A stretch of 64,000 bases of DNA from Enterococcus sp. RIT-PI-f (GCF_001297065.1 NZ_LHOX01000018.1:310001-374000); one strand, 5' to 3'. Counted from the first letter of the stretch, positions 18,363-30,248 are shown. The notes: generated by a model not told the origin, from the letters alone. Translations and numbers: made by a program.

Positions 18363-19703
18363 TTGAGTTTTGAATACTATGTGACAACAGATGAAGAAAA
18401 TATGTTTCAGCGTGAACGATCACCATTTACAAATAATAAAAGTGAATTTGAAATTCATATCAATAGCAAACAAACTTTTCAGACAATAGATGGATGGGGG
18501 GCATCATTCACAGATGCTTCTGCATATTTACTGGATAAATGCTTGTCTGAGGAACAGCAAACTACAGTCATGGAGGCATTGTTTGATCGGAACAAAGGAA
18601 TAGGGCTTTCCATTTTGCGAAATCCTATGGGCGCTTCTGACTATGCACGGTTTATTTATAGTTATGATGATATGGAAAAAGAGCAAACAGATGTGGATCT
18701 TACACATTTTTCATTTGTGCATGATGAAGAAAGCATCATTCCGTTAACGAAATATGCAAAAAAAATAAACCCTGAACTTAAACTATTTCTTTCTCCATGG
18801 AGTGCTCCGGGATGGATGAAAGACTCTCAAAAAATGATTGGTGGTAAATTGCTACCGATGTATTATGAAACATATGCCAATTACTTCAAAAAAGTAATTG
18901 AAAGTTATCTCCTGCATGGCTTAGAGACTTATGCTGTTACACCTCAAAATGAACCTTTGTTTTTACCGCCGCATTATCCAGGAATGGAGATGTTGGCAGA
19001 TGAACAAGCAACGTTCGTTGCTGAATATTTAAAGCCGACATTTGAGAATAACAATATCAATGTGAAGATATTTGGTTATGACCATAACTGGGATCGTATT
19101 GATTATCCACTTGAAATATTAGATAAAGCAGAAAAAGCATTTGATGGTATAGCATGGCATTGGTATGGAGGCAATGTTGTCAATCAATCTAGAGTTGCTG
19201 CTTTTTATCCAAATAAAGAAATTCATTTTACGGAAGGTTCAGGAGGAGAATGGATACCAGCTTTCGAACCTGCATTCAGTAATTTAATACGAACTGGGAT
19301 TGACATTTTCAGAAATGGTGCAAAATCTATGACGCTTTGGAATGTAGCGTTGGATGAAAATAATGGTCCTACTGTTCCTGGTTTCGGAAGAAGTACTTGT
19401 CGAGGCCTCATAAAAGTGAACCAACAAACAAGTGAGTATGAGATGACGCTTGATTATTTTGGATTAGCTCATTTTAGTAAATATGTACATCCAGGATCTG
19501 TTCGGATTGCCAGTTCAAATGATGAAAGTATTCGAAGTGTTGCATTTCAAAATGAGAATCAAACTGTAGTGGTTATATTATTTAATGATAGTGAAAATGG
19601 TGCGTCTGTTAAAGTAACGATAGATTCCTTAAGAATGGATACAATTTATTTGCCAGCAAAGTCTGCTATGACAATTGTTGAAACATCTAACAAAAAGGAG
19701 TAA
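18363..19703 (+). CDS. GH30 family glycoside hydrolase (glucosylceramidase-like)
   Basis: This is a retaining (beta/alpha)8 glycosidase with acid/base Glu197 in TPQNEP and nucleophile Glu291 in HFTEGSGG. The family start is FQTIDGWGASFTDASA, and SILRNPMGASDYA and LSPWSAPGWMK are also conserved. A small beta-sandwich follows at the C-terminus. There is no signal peptide, so it should act on imported beta-linked glycosides in the cytoplasm. GH30 covers beta-glucosidase, beta-1,6-glucanase, beta-xylosidase and others; the exact bond is open. The TTG start at 18363 follows AGGAGTG. It is co-transcribed with the ABC importer and SGNH gene. Confidence 0.88.
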   Translation: MSFEYYVTTDEENMFQRERSPFTNNKSEFEIHINSKQTFQTIDGWGASFTDASAYLLDKCLSEEQQTTVMEALFDRNKGIGLSILRNPMGASDYARFIYSYDDMEKEQTDVDLTHFSFVHDEESIIPLTKYAKKINPELKLFLSPWSAPGWMKDSQKMIGGKLLPMYYETYANYFKKVIESYLLHGLETYAVTPQNEPLFLPPHYPGMEMLADEQATFVAEYLKPTFENNNINVKIFGYDHNWDRIDYPLEILDKAEKAFDGIAWHWYGGNVVNQSRVAAFYPNKEIHFTEGSGGEWIPAFEPAFSNLIRTGIDIFRNGAKSMTLWNVALDENNGPTVPGFGRSTCRGLIKVNQQTSEYEMTLDYFGLAHFSKYVHPGSVRIASSNDESIRSVAFQNENQTVVVILFNDSENGASVKVTIDSLRMDTIYLPAKSAMTIVETSNKKE

Positions 19704-19710
19704 AGAAAGA

Positions 19711-20343
19711 ATGGCTGATTTGAATAGCTACTTTCGTAAAAATGAGTATGCGGAAAAAGGAAAAATTGTCTTTGCTGGTTCTTCTTTGATGGAAGAGTTC
19801 CCTTTAGAAAAACTATTTATGGATCAACATATGATCGTTTATAATCGTGGAATTAGTGGGGCAACCTCTAAAGAATATCTTGAGGTTTTTGATCAATTAA
19901 TATTTCCTTTGGATCCAACTCATCTATTCATCAATATTGGTTCGAATGATTTAGCAGATAAATATTTTGATATCAACAGCTTATTAGGTAGTTATCGACA
20001 AATTTTTAGCAAACTAAAAAAAACTTTACCTCAATGCAAAGTAACCTTTATCATGTTCTATCCAGTTAATACGGAAAAAATTAAAGAAACAGCCCGACAT
20101 TTCAATGAGGAATGGTTATTCCAGGCCGCATTATATCGAACAAATGAACGCTTGATTGAAGCAAGTGAAAAAGTCAGTGAACTAGCGGATTTGTATGATT
20201 TTGATACGGTTACAGTCAATAGTTTGCTCATGGATAATTTCAGTCAACTTGATGCTTCTTTCACCAATGATGGCATACACTTAACGGAAGCCGCATACCT
20301 AAAGATTTTTCCTATGATTTATCACCACGTGGTTCAAATATAG
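19711..20343 (+). CDS. SGNH/GDSL-type hydrolase
   Basis: This is a probable esterase. It has block I FAGSSLMEEF (nucleophile Ser), block II NRGISGATS, block III NIGSNDL and block V NDGIHLT (Asp/His). No signal peptide is present, so it is cytoplasmic. It is the last gene of the LacI-ROK-ABC-GH30 run and may deacetylate or otherwise de-esterify the imported glycoside; the substrate is unknown. ATG at 19711 is chosen because AAAGGAG lies just upstream, while the longer reading from 19675 overlaps GH30. Confidence 0.85.
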   Translation: MADLNSYFRKNEYAEKGKIVFAGSSLMEEFPLEKLFMDQHMIVYNRGISGATSKEYLEVFDQLIFPLDPTHLFINIGSNDLADKYFDINSLLGSYRQIFSKLKKTLPQCKVTFIMFYPVNTEKIKETARHFNEEWLFQAALYRTNERLIEASEKVSELADLYDFDTVTVNSLLMDNFSQLDASFTNDGIHLTEAAYLKIFPMIYHHVVQI

Positions 20344-20353
20344 AATAAGATGC

Positions 20354-20402
20354 ATAGTGAAGCAACGGATGAGAAGAAATGATCATTCTTTGCTTTTTTT
20401 TG
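20354..20402 (+). terminator. Probable terminator after the SGNH gene
   Basis: GAAGCAA pairs with TTGCTTTT, enclosing a self-complementary AGAAATGATCATTCTT core, followed by a run of T. It ends the beta-glucoside operon. Confidence 0.6.
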
Positions 20403-20433
20403 AAACAAATTCCAAATCATGCAACATATTGAT

Positions 20434-20448
20434 TTGAAAGCGTTTGCC
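20434..20448 (+). promoter_or_regulatory. cre site (CcpA) upstream of the PTS gene
   Basis: TTGAAAGCGTTTGCC fits the cre consensus WTGNAANCGNWWNCW except at the last base. It lies about 65 bases before the PTS start and 25 bases upstream of a TATAAT (20473-20478). Confidence 0.75.
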
Positions 20449-20512
20449 CTATCAATGGTCAACGTTATTTCCTATAATGAACCTACAAATACAAAACAAA
20501 GGAGTTTCATCA

Positions 20513-23451
<2,939 letters not shown>

Positions 23452-23466
23452 TTTGTTTCACATTTG

Positions 23467-23541
23467 AGAAACATCTAATAAGGAAGCCGCGCAGATCGAT
23501 CGTCGAGAAGTGTCCTGTGGGATGTTTCTAGACGATCTTTT
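23467..23541 (+). other. Competing stem-loops after malA
   Basis: AGAAACATC (near 23468) pairs with GATGTTTCT (23521-23529). An inner GATCGTC (23498-23504) pairs with GACGATC (23531-23537), followed by TTTT. The two pairings exclude each other in part. This could be a terminator with an antiterminator, or chance; see findings. Confidence 0.4.
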
Positions 23542-23647
23542 GCGCCATGTAAAGCAGTATCTTTCCTTAACCCAAACCCGCAACGTTTCCTTGTGCCAAT
23601 CTATGGTAAAATAAAGCATAATTTGTATGGAAAAGGGATGAGAAGAC

Positions 23648-25018
23648 ATGTTTTTAGGTATCGATATCGGCACCACAGCAATCAAGTTTGGTGTGATCAG
23701 TGGGCGCAACATTCGTCACAGTCATTCGATCCAACTGACTACGCAAATTGAAGGATCAACGCAGATACAATCGGCGAAGGCAATCGAAAGCGCATTGCGC
23801 CAGGGCATACAGGCCTTGCCTGCTGTGTTAAAAGCACAAATAAAGACCATCGCGTTCAGTACAGCGATGCATAGTTTCATGCCAGAAAAGAATGGGCAAG
23901 GGGATGCGATTTATATTTGGTCAGACAATCAAGCCAGCCAAACAATCGAAGCGTTCCGAAAAACTGAGAAGGCTAGATCTTTTTATCAGGAAACGGGTAC
24001 ACCGATCCATGCCATGTCGCCATTTGCCAAATTGCTCCATCTCAAGGAGCAGGGACTGCTTTCATCTTATGATCATTTTTATGGGTTAAAAGAGTTGACC
24101 ATGCGTTTGTTCACTGGTGAAGTACGAATCGATCGCAGTACCGCTTCTGCTACGGGATTATATGCATTGCAAGAAAAAACATGGAGTGATGCCATTCTCG
24201 CGTATCTCTCTGTGACAGCAGAGCAGTTGGCGCCACTGTGCGAACCAACGGATTGCTTCTTGATCGTACCGGAATTGGCGGAACAATTGGGTCTTTCCCA
24301 ACAAGTGGCGGTCATGTGCGGGGCAAGTGATGGCTGTTTGGCTGCTTATGCGGGCTATCGATCTACGGGTATCCCGAACAGTTTGACGATTGGAACAAGT
24401 GCCGCGATCCGTAAAGTGACCAGCACACCGAGCTTTGATTTGGACAAACAAAACTTTTGCTATTATTTAAAGGAGGGGGTCTATGTCGTGGGCGCACCTT
24501 CAAATAATGGCGGATCAGTTTTGGCTTGGGCGAAGGAGACCTTTGCCGAAAATGGCAGCGATTTTTTCCAAGCGTTGCCGCACCTATTGAATGAGACCGC
24601 CATTGGCAGTCAAGGGCTGCGTTTCTTCCCTTATTTGAATGGAGAGCGGGCGCCGTTTTGGACAAATCAAGTGACAGCTGGTTTTTACCATCTGACGATT
24701 GCCCATCGACGTCCAGAGATGATTCGAGCGACGATCGAGGGGATGTTGATGAATATCCGGTTGTTGAAGGACTTGGTTCAAGTGGCGGATCAGGTAACCG
24801 TCAGTGGAGGCTTTTTTCAAACGAGGGCTCTTGCCCAAATGACAGCGGATGTTTTGGGCGTTGCTTGTTGTCTTTCAGAAGCAAATGAGCCGATCTTTGG
24901 GTTGTATGATCTGTATGATCCGACAACCGTGGCGGTGGAAATCGGGGAGACGATCACACCTGATCCGCAATCAGCCACTACCTATCAGCAAATCGCTCCG
25001 TCCTACTTCCAACGCTAA
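23648..25018 (+). CDS. FGGY family carbohydrate kinase, gluconokinase-like
   Basis: This ATP-dependent sugar kinase (actin/hexokinase fold) has an N-terminal LGIDIGTTAIKFG phosphate loop and gluconokinase-like segments AFSTAMHSFM and TGTPIHAMSPFAKLLHLKE. The C-terminal domain includes TIGTSAAIRKV and VTVSGGFFQT. At 456 residues it is slightly shorter than average. Gluconate is the most likely substrate by resemblance, but no gluconate permease or 6-phosphogluconate dehydrogenase is adjacent. It lies between the maltose PTS/GH4 pair and a convergent RpiR gene. Confidence 0.8.
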   Translation: MFLGIDIGTTAIKFGVISGRNIRHSHSIQLTTQIEGSTQIQSAKAIESALRQGIQALPAVLKAQIKTIAFSTAMHSFMPEKNGQGDAIYIWSDNQASQTIEAFRKTEKARSFYQETGTPIHAMSPFAKLLHLKEQGLLSSYDHFYGLKELTMRLFTGEVRIDRSTASATGLYALQEKTWSDAILAYLSVTAEQLAPLCEPTDCFLIVPELAEQLGLSQQVAVMCGASDGCLAAYAGYRSTGIPNSLTIGTSAAIRKVTSTPSFDLDKQNFCYYLKEGVYVVGAPSNNGGSVLAWAKETFAENGSDFFQALPHLLNETAIGSQGLRFFPYLNGERAPFWTNQVTAGFYHLTIAHRRPEMIRATIEGMLMNIRLLKDLVQVADQVTVSGGFFQTRALAQMTADVLGVACCLSEANEPIFGLYDLYDPTTVAVEIGETITPDPQSATTYQQIAPSYFQR

Positions 25019-25022
25019 AACC

Positions 25023-25100
25023 GCACACCACAAATTTGAGCGCCTAGCAACAGTTCGCTGAGAAAGCCGACTGTTGCTAGGCGCTTTATTTGTGTGGTGT
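25023..25100. terminator. Long bidirectional terminator
   Basis: AGCGCCTAGCAACAGT pairs with ACTGTTGCTAGGCGCT around a 15-base loop, flanked by further pairing of CACCACAAAT with ATTTGTGTGGTG. It separates the convergent kinase and RpiR genes. Confidence 0.9.
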
Positions 25101-25823
25101 TTTTTCTGTTACGGTCATCGCAGCAACGATATATTCCATGAGTAACAGCAGTTTGCCAAAAAAGCTGCTATACTCGATATTTTGGGTGTCAAAAGGCCGT
25201 TCATCCGTGACTTCAAAAACATAAGTAGCTAGTTGATTGGCACTATGATCCCCGTTGCCGCAAAACAAAATCGTTGGGATATGGTTTTGTTGGGCCAACG
25301 TCATTTTTTCGATGACTTTTTGGGTTTCCCCTGATTTGCTGATCGTGATCAGCATGCTGATGTTTTCAATATTGTTGCTGATGATGCCGCCTGAGTCTGA
25401 AGCACTGACCAATAATGTTTTGATGCCGTTGACCAGCATTTTTTTGTGCAAATACTCCGCAATGATCCCGGAAAAGCCTGTGGCATATATCGTGATGAAC
25501 TTATTGGGCTGATTTGCATAGATGTCTCGAATGGAGGCAATCATCTGATCAATACTTGCGCTGTCGATTTGGTAGTCGATCGTCGCTTCAGTGATTTGCT
25601 GCTGCTTCAACTGATTCTTTAAAAAGTAAAAGAATTCGGTATAGCCAGAAAATCCCAGTTTTTGTGCTAAGCGAACGATTGTTGCAGGTGAGGTATAGAT
25701 TCGCTTGGCAATTTCTCTTAGTGGACAGCCATCGATTTCTTTTGTATGGGTCATCAGATAGTCGATGATCTGTTTTTCATTGTCGGATAGTTTCTTTCCT
25801 TTGGTTAACACATCCAGATCCAT
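25086..25823 (-). CDS. MurR/RpiR family regulator (GlvR-like position)
   Basis: It has an RpiR helix-turn-helix (PLREIAKRIYTSPATIVRLAQKLGF, about 34-58) and a SIS domain (FITIYATGFSGIIAEYL near 108, ITISKSGETQKVIEKM near 158). In Bacillus subtilis the malA-malP pair is controlled by the RpiR-type GlvR. A homologous pair lies 1.6 kb away here, so this protein is a good candidate for its regulator, though control of the FGGY kinase is as likely. The start has GGAGTG upstream. Confidence 0.88.
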   Translation of the reverse strand: MDLDVLTKGKKLSDNEKQIIDYLMTHTKEIDGCPLREIAKRIYTSPATIVRLAQKLGFSGYTEFFYFLKNQLKQQQITEATIDYQIDSASIDQMIASIRDIYANQPNKFITIYATGFSGIIAEYLHKKMLVNGIKTLLVSASDSGGIISNNIENISMLITISKSGETQKVIEKMTLAQQNHIPTILFCGNGDHSANQLATYVFEVTDERPFDTQNIEYSSFFGKLLLLMEYIVAAMTVTEKTPHK

Positions 25824-25913
25824 TCATACGCACTCCTTTATCCTTCTCCTTTATCATACTTGTTTTTATCAGCAAATGTAAATCATCATCTAGAGGAAAA
25901 GAATCAAAGAAGA

Positions 25914-25956
25914 TTGTGCATTTCTCAAAAAGAGATTATAATTTCTTATATAGAAA
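25914..25956 (+). promoter_or_regulatory. IclR gene promoter with two operator-like palindromes
   Basis: TTGTGC (25914-25919) and TATAAT (25937-25942) are 17 bases apart. TTTCT-n5-AGAGA (25921-25935) lies in the spacer and TTTCT-n5-AGAAA (25942-25956), a perfect inverted repeat, follows the -10. A third similar site precedes eda. Confidence 0.7.
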
Positions 25957-25972
25957 AAATGAGGTGGAGAAT

Positions 25973-26722
25973 ATGACACAAAAACCATACGGCACAGTTT
26001 TATTGAAGGCGGCACTGATTATGGATCATTTAGCTGAGCATCCAAACCAACCACTGCAGATGATTGCCGCTGCAACAGAAATGACTGCATCAACGACGCT
26101 GAAAATCTTAGATACACTTGTGATGATAGGCTACGTGCAGCGAAGCAAAGAAAAGAATTATCGTCTGGGTTCTAAACTAATCAAATATGCCAATCATAGT
26201 GTGGAGGAATTAGATTTAGTCGAAAGAAGTTTGCCCCATCTAGAAGTGTTACAGACAAAAGCGGATGAAACTATCCACTTAGGGGTTTTGGCGGCAAATG
26301 AGATATTATATGTCAACAAGTTGGAGCCCAAGCACCAGACGATCCGCATGTCTTCTAAAGTAGGGATCACGAGACCATTGTATTCATCGGCAATGGGTAA
26401 AGCAGTTTTGGCGTTGTTTTCAGAAGAAGAAGTCGCAGACTATTTAGCTGACACACCACTGATTGCCTATACTGAAAATACCATCACCAATCCCTTCCAA
26501 TTAAAAAAAGAACTTGCACGGTCGAGAGAAGAGCAAGTCGCGTTTGATGACGAAGAAATGGAACAAGAGATCTATTGTATTGGCACAGCATTGATCCACG
26601 ATGGCGCAGTCGTTGGGGCCTTTTCGGTTAGTTTACCTAAATATCGCCTAACACCAGCATATAAGCAAACATTGATTGAGACAATTCGCGAAACCAAACA
26701 AGCCATCGAAAAATCATTATAA
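25973..26722 (+). CDS. IclR family regulator (KdgR-like)
   Basis: It has an N-terminal winged helix (TVLLKAALIMDHLAEHPNQPLQMIAAATEMTASTTLKILDTL, about residues 6-50) and a C-terminal IclR effector domain (YSSAMGKAVLALF and FDDEEMEQEIYCIGTALIHDGAVVGAFSVSLP). It lies 105 bases before eda-kdgK-kduI-kduD. IclR proteins called KdgR commonly respond to 2-keto-3-deoxygluconate, so that effector is likely but not shown. ATG at 25973 follows GAGGTGGAG; the frame extends upstream but without a ribosome site. Repeated TTTCT/AGAAA palindromes at its own promoter and before eda support self- and operon control. Confidence 0.88.
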   Translation: MTQKPYGTVLLKAALIMDHLAEHPNQPLQMIAAATEMTASTTLKILDTLVMIGYVQRSKEKNYRLGSKLIKYANHSVEELDLVERSLPHLEVLQTKADETIHLGVLAANEILYVNKLEPKHQTIRMSSKVGITRPLYSSAMGKAVLALFSEEEVADYLADTPLIAYTENTITNPFQLKKELARSREEQVAFDDEEMEQEIYCIGTALIHDGAVVGAFSVSLPKYRLTPAYKQTLIETIRETKQAIEKSL

Positions 26723-26737
26723 AAGTCTAGAAAGCCC

Positions 26738-26812
26738 TTGCAAAAATATTGGAGAACGGTATAATAAATTTGTAAGTTTCTTTATAATAAATTCTATTTT
26801 CCAAATAAGAAA
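26738..26812 (+). promoter_or_regulatory. eda operon promoter and operator
   Basis: TTGCAA (26738-26743) and TATAAT (26760-26765) are 16 bases apart. TTTCC-n5-AGAAA (26798-26812) downstream matches the palindromes at the IclR promoter in all but one arm base. Confidence 0.75.
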
Positions 26813-26827
26813 TTTAGGAGGGGTTTG

Positions 26828-27475
26828 ATGGATAAAGTCGCACGATTAACAAAATTGCAAAAGAGCGGAGTGATAGCCGTAGTGAGGGGCGCTTCCAAGG
26901 AAGAAGCCTTCAAAGCCAGTCAAGCAATCATTGAAGGGGGCATCACTGGGATCGAATTGACATTTACCGTCCCAGAGGCTGCGGCAGTGATTGCTGAATT
27001 AACCGAGACCTATCGTGATCAACATGATGTGGTGATCGGGGCAGGAACTGTGTTGGATGCTGTGACCGCTCGCTTAGCCATCATGGCGGGTGCTGAGTAT
27101 GTGGTGAGTCCAACGTTTGATCAAGCCACAGCTGAGATGTGCAACCTGTATCAAGTGCCATATCTTCCCGGCTGTATGACGATTTCAGAAATGAAGGAAG
27201 CGTTGAAAGCTGGGGCGGACATTATCAAGTTGTTTCCTGGCAGTGCGTATGGACCGAGTATTATCTCTGCCTTCAAAGCGCCGTTGCCGCAATTGAATAT
27301 CATGCCTACAGGCGGTGTCAGTCTAGCGAATATGGCCGAGTGGTTTGACGCTGGTGTCGTGGCAGTAGGCGTTGGCGGCAATCTGCTTGCACCAGCTGCC
27401 ACAGGTGATTTTGCGGCGGTAACAGAAGTCGCCAAACAATATGCGGCACAATTGAAAGAGATTCGAGGCGCATAG
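26828..27475 (+). CDS. eda: KDPG aldolase (2-dehydro-3-deoxy-phosphogluconate aldolase)
   Basis: This class I aldolase splits 2-keto-3-deoxy-6-phosphogluconate into pyruvate and glyceraldehyde-3-phosphate. Motifs are VIAVVRG near residue 17, the Glu-containing GGITGIELTFTVP, GAGTVLD, the Schiff-base Lys in ADIIKLFPGS and phosphate-binding MPTGGVS. At 216 residues it is standard. ATG at 26828 follows AGGAGG. It is the first gene of the KDG-catabolic operon. Confidence 0.95.
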   Translation: MDKVARLTKLQKSGVIAVVRGASKEEAFKASQAIIEGGITGIELTFTVPEAAAVIAELTETYRDQHDVVIGAGTVLDAVTARLAIMAGAEYVVSPTFDQATAEMCNLYQVPYLPGCMTISEMKEALKAGADIIKLFPGSAYGPSIISAFKAPLPQLNIMPTGGVSLANMAEWFDAGVVAVGVGGNLLAPAATGDFAAVTEVAKQYAAQLKEIRGA

Positions 27476-27477
27476 TT

Positions 27478-28476
27478 ATGGGAAAGATGCTTACTTTAGG
27501 CGAGATCATGTTGCGGTTATCCACGACGGTGGGTGAACGGGTCGCATCCAGCACGCAATTTTTTGCTCATTATGGCGGCGGAGAGGCCAATGTTGCGATC
27601 TCTTTGGCCAATTTTGGCCATTGTGTTGCTTTTGCCAGCAAGATTCCTGCAAACGCTTTAGGCGATGGTGCCCAGCAGCATTTGCAGCGATATGGAGTTG
27701 ATTGTCGTTATGTGCTGAGAGGTGGGTCTCGATTGGGGACTTACTATGTTGAAACGGGGGTCGGGGAAAGAGCGGCACAAGTAGTCTATGATCGCAAAGG
27801 ATCCAGCTTTGCTGAAATGACCACCAACGAATGGCCAGAAGCGCTGTTTGACGATGTCGATATCTTTCATATTTCCGGCATCACCCCAGCACTCTCAAAA
27901 GATTGGCAGGCTACCTTGATCAACTTAGTCAAAGCTGCCAAACAAGCAGGTGTCAAAATCAGTTTAGATATCAATTTTCGCGGCAAATTATGGACAACGG
28001 ATGAAGCAAAGCAATATTTAAAAAAACTATTGCCGTTCGTCGATTTTTGTTCGGCAGGCAAACTTGATGCGCAAGTTTTTATGGATATACCCGCGTCAGC
28101 AGAAGCAACAGACGATCGCTATTATTATGAAGAAATGAATCAATTGTATCCAAACATTGACTTGTTTTATGGTACCCACCGCAAAGTGATCTCAGCCAGT
28201 CATCATGTGCTCATAGGTAGACTGTGGCATCAAGGCAATTACGTGGTGTCACAGGCCCATACCATCGATCCGATCGTCGATCGCGTCGGAGGCGGAGATG
28301 CGTTTGCCGCTGGTGTCTTACATGGCATCGCCAATCAAAGCAGCGATCAAGCATTGATCGACTTTGCAACTGCAGCTTCGGCACTCAAGCACACTGTACA
28401 TGGAGATTGTAATCTTTTTTCAGTGTCAGACGTTGAGGCATTTATCAAAAATGGATCAGGAAAAATGATTCGCTAA
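27478..28476 (+). CDS. kdgK: 2-keto-3-deoxygluconate kinase (PfkB family)
   Basis: It phosphorylates KDG to KDPG. It has the ribokinase-type fold with N-terminal GEIMLRL, YGGGEANVAISLANFG near residue 31, and the catalytic GGGDAFAAGVLHG near residue 270 with its Asp base. It starts three bases after eda, and its product is the substrate of Eda. Length 332 is normal. Confidence 0.95.
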   Translation: MGKMLTLGEIMLRLSTTVGERVASSTQFFAHYGGGEANVAISLANFGHCVAFASKIPANALGDGAQQHLQRYGVDCRYVLRGGSRLGTYYVETGVGERAAQVVYDRKGSSFAEMTTNEWPEALFDDVDIFHISGITPALSKDWQATLINLVKAAKQAGVKISLDINFRGKLWTTDEAKQYLKKLLPFVDFCSAGKLDAQVFMDIPASAEATDDRYYYEEMNQLYPNIDLFYGTHRKVISASHHVLIGRLWHQGNYVVSQAHTIDPIVDRVGGGDAFAAGVLHGIANQSSDQALIDFATAASALKHTVHGDCNLFSVSDVEAFIKNGSGKMIR

Positions 28477-28490
28477 GGAGGAATAGACAC

Positions 28491-29333
28491 ATGCAACATA
28501 TGGAAACAAGGTATACCCACAGTCCGTTAGATATCAAACATTATAGTACGGAAGAATTACGCAGAGAATTTTTAGTGGAGAAAATCTTCACACCCGGTCA
28601 AATCATGCTGACATATACCCACAATGACCGCATGATTTTCGGTGGGGTCACACCAACAGATCAAGGCTTAGAAATCGAATTGACGAAAGAATTAGGTGTC
28701 GATTATTTCTTAGAACGCCGGGAATTGGGTGTGATCAACATTGGCGGACCAGGGGCGATCTCGATCGAAGGCACGAAAGAAGCCATGAAAAAACAAGATG
28801 GCTATTATATTGGCAAAGAAACAAAAAACGTGGTCTTTTATTCTGATGATCCCGAAAATCCAGCCAAATTCTATCTTTCAAGTGTACCTGCCCACAAAAA
28901 GTATCCAAACGTCAAAATCAGTATCGATCAAGTCAAACCTATGGAAACAGGGGAAGGATTGACGTTGAACGAACGGAAAATCTATCAATATATTCACCCA
29001 AATGTCTGTGAAAGCTGTCAATTACAAATGGGCTATACGATTTTAGAACCAGGGAGTGCATGGAATACGATGCCTTGTCATACCCATGAACGCCGCATGG
29101 AAGCGTATGTGTATTTTGACTTTGCGAATGAAGACACCAAAGTATTTCATATGATGGGCAAACCTGATGAAACCAAGCATCTGGTGGTTGCCGAAGAGCA
29201 AGCGATCATTTCTCCTAGCTGGTCGATCCACTCTGGCGTGGGCACAAGTAATTATTCCTTCATTTGGGCAATGTGTGGTGAAAACATTACCTACACTGAT
29301 ATGGATATGATCGCAATGGATGAGTTAAAATAA
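28491..29333 (+). CDS. kduI: 5-keto-4-deoxyuronate isomerase
   Basis: It converts 5-keto-4-deoxyuronate (from unsaturated galacturonate) to 3-deoxy-D-glycero-2,5-hexodiulosonate. This zinc cupin of 280 residues has metal ligands in PCHTHERRMEAYVYF (His, His, Glu near 199-206) and a later His in SIHSGVGTSNY. RBS AAGGAGG precedes the ATG. It works after GH105, which releases the unsaturated uronate. Confidence 0.95.
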   Translation: MQHMETRYTHSPLDIKHYSTEELRREFLVEKIFTPGQIMLTYTHNDRMIFGGVTPTDQGLEIELTKELGVDYFLERRELGVINIGGPGAISIEGTKEAMKKQDGYYIGKETKNVVFYSDDPENPAKFYLSSVPAHKKYPNVKISIDQVKPMETGEGLTLNERKIYQYIHPNVCESCQLQMGYTILEPGSAWNTMPCHTHERRMEAYVYFDFANEDTKVFHMMGKPDETKHLVVAEEQAIISPSWSIHSGVGTSNYSFIWAMCGENITYTDMDMIAMDELK

Positions 29334-29348
29334 AAGAAAGAAGGTATA

Positions 29349-30158
29349 ATGATGGATTTTTCAATGAATGATTTTCGATTAGATGGCAAAATCGCCTTGA
29401 TTACGGGTGCTGTGTACGGGATTGGGTTTACCTTGGCACAAGCGCTAGCCAAAGCAGGTGCGACGATCGTCTTTAACAATTTAGATCAAGCTTCAGTGGA
29501 TCAAGGTTTAGCAAATTACAAAGAGGCGGGAATCGAGGCACATGGGTATGTCTGTGATGTGACGGACGAGGCAGCAGTACAAGCAATGGTCAAACAAATC
29601 GAAGCAGAAGTCGGTGTCATTGATATTTTGATCAACAATGCTGGGATCATCAAGCGGATTCCAATGTTGGAGATGTCAGCAGCAGATTTCCGTCAAGTAG
29701 TTGATGTCGATTTGAATGCACCTTTTATCGTTTCTAAAGCAGTCTTACCATCAATGATCGAAAAAGGCCACGGTAAAATCATCAATATCTGCTCGATGAT
29801 GAGTGAATTAGGTCGGGAAACAGTGGCTGGGTATGCAGCAGCCAAAGGCGGTTTGAAAATGCTGACCAAAAATATTTGTTCAGAGTTCGGTTCAGCAAAT
29901 ATTCAATGTAATGGCATTGGGCCTGGCTATATTGCGACCCCGCAAACAGCGCCGTTAAGAGAAGTACAGCCAGATGGCTCACGTCATCCCTTTGATCAAT
30001 TTATCGTTGCAAAAACACCTGCAGCCCGTTGGGGAGAACCTACAGATTTAGCTGGTCCAGCCGTATTCCTTGCTTCTGAAGCATCTAACTTCGTCAATGG
30101 ACATGTGTTGTATGTCGATGGCGGAATCTTAGCCTATATTGGCAAACAACCGGAGTAA
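29349..30158 (+). CDS. kduD: 2-keto-3-deoxygluconate 5-dehydrogenase (SDR)
   Basis: It reduces the KduI product to KDG with NAD(P)H. This short-chain dehydrogenase has a TGAVYGIG cofactor motif near residue 18, NNAG near 95, catalytic Ser in ICSMMSELG, Tyr/Lys in GYAAAKGG, and the C-terminal NGHVLYVDGG typical of the family. It is the last gene of the operon and faces the uxa operon across a terminator. Confidence 0.95.
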   Translation: MMDFSMNDFRLDGKIALITGAVYGIGFTLAQALAKAGATIVFNNLDQASVDQGLANYKEAGIEAHGYVCDVTDEAAVQAMVKQIEAEVGVIDILINNAGIIKRIPMLEMSAADFRQVVDVDLNAPFIVSKAVLPSMIEKGHGKIINICSMMSELGRETVAGYAAAKGGLKMLTKNICSEFGSANIQCNGIGPGYIATPQTAPLREVQPDGSRHPFDQFIVAKTPAARWGEPTDLAGPAVFLASEASNFVNGHVLYVDGGILAYIGKQPE

Positions 30159-30188
30159 CACCCGCAAACAATCAACAAAACATGGATC

Positions 30189-30236
30189 AAAGAAGGAGGA
30201 GCCAGGCATCTGTTGATGCATGACTCCTCCTTCTTG
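30189..30236. terminator. Bidirectional terminator between the KDG and uxa operons
   Basis: AAGAAGGAGGAG (from 30189) pairs with CTCCTCCTTCTT (to 30236), with an inner TGCATG-containing loop. It lies between two convergent operons. Confidence 0.85.
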
Positions 30237-30248
30237 GTTGTTTGACGA

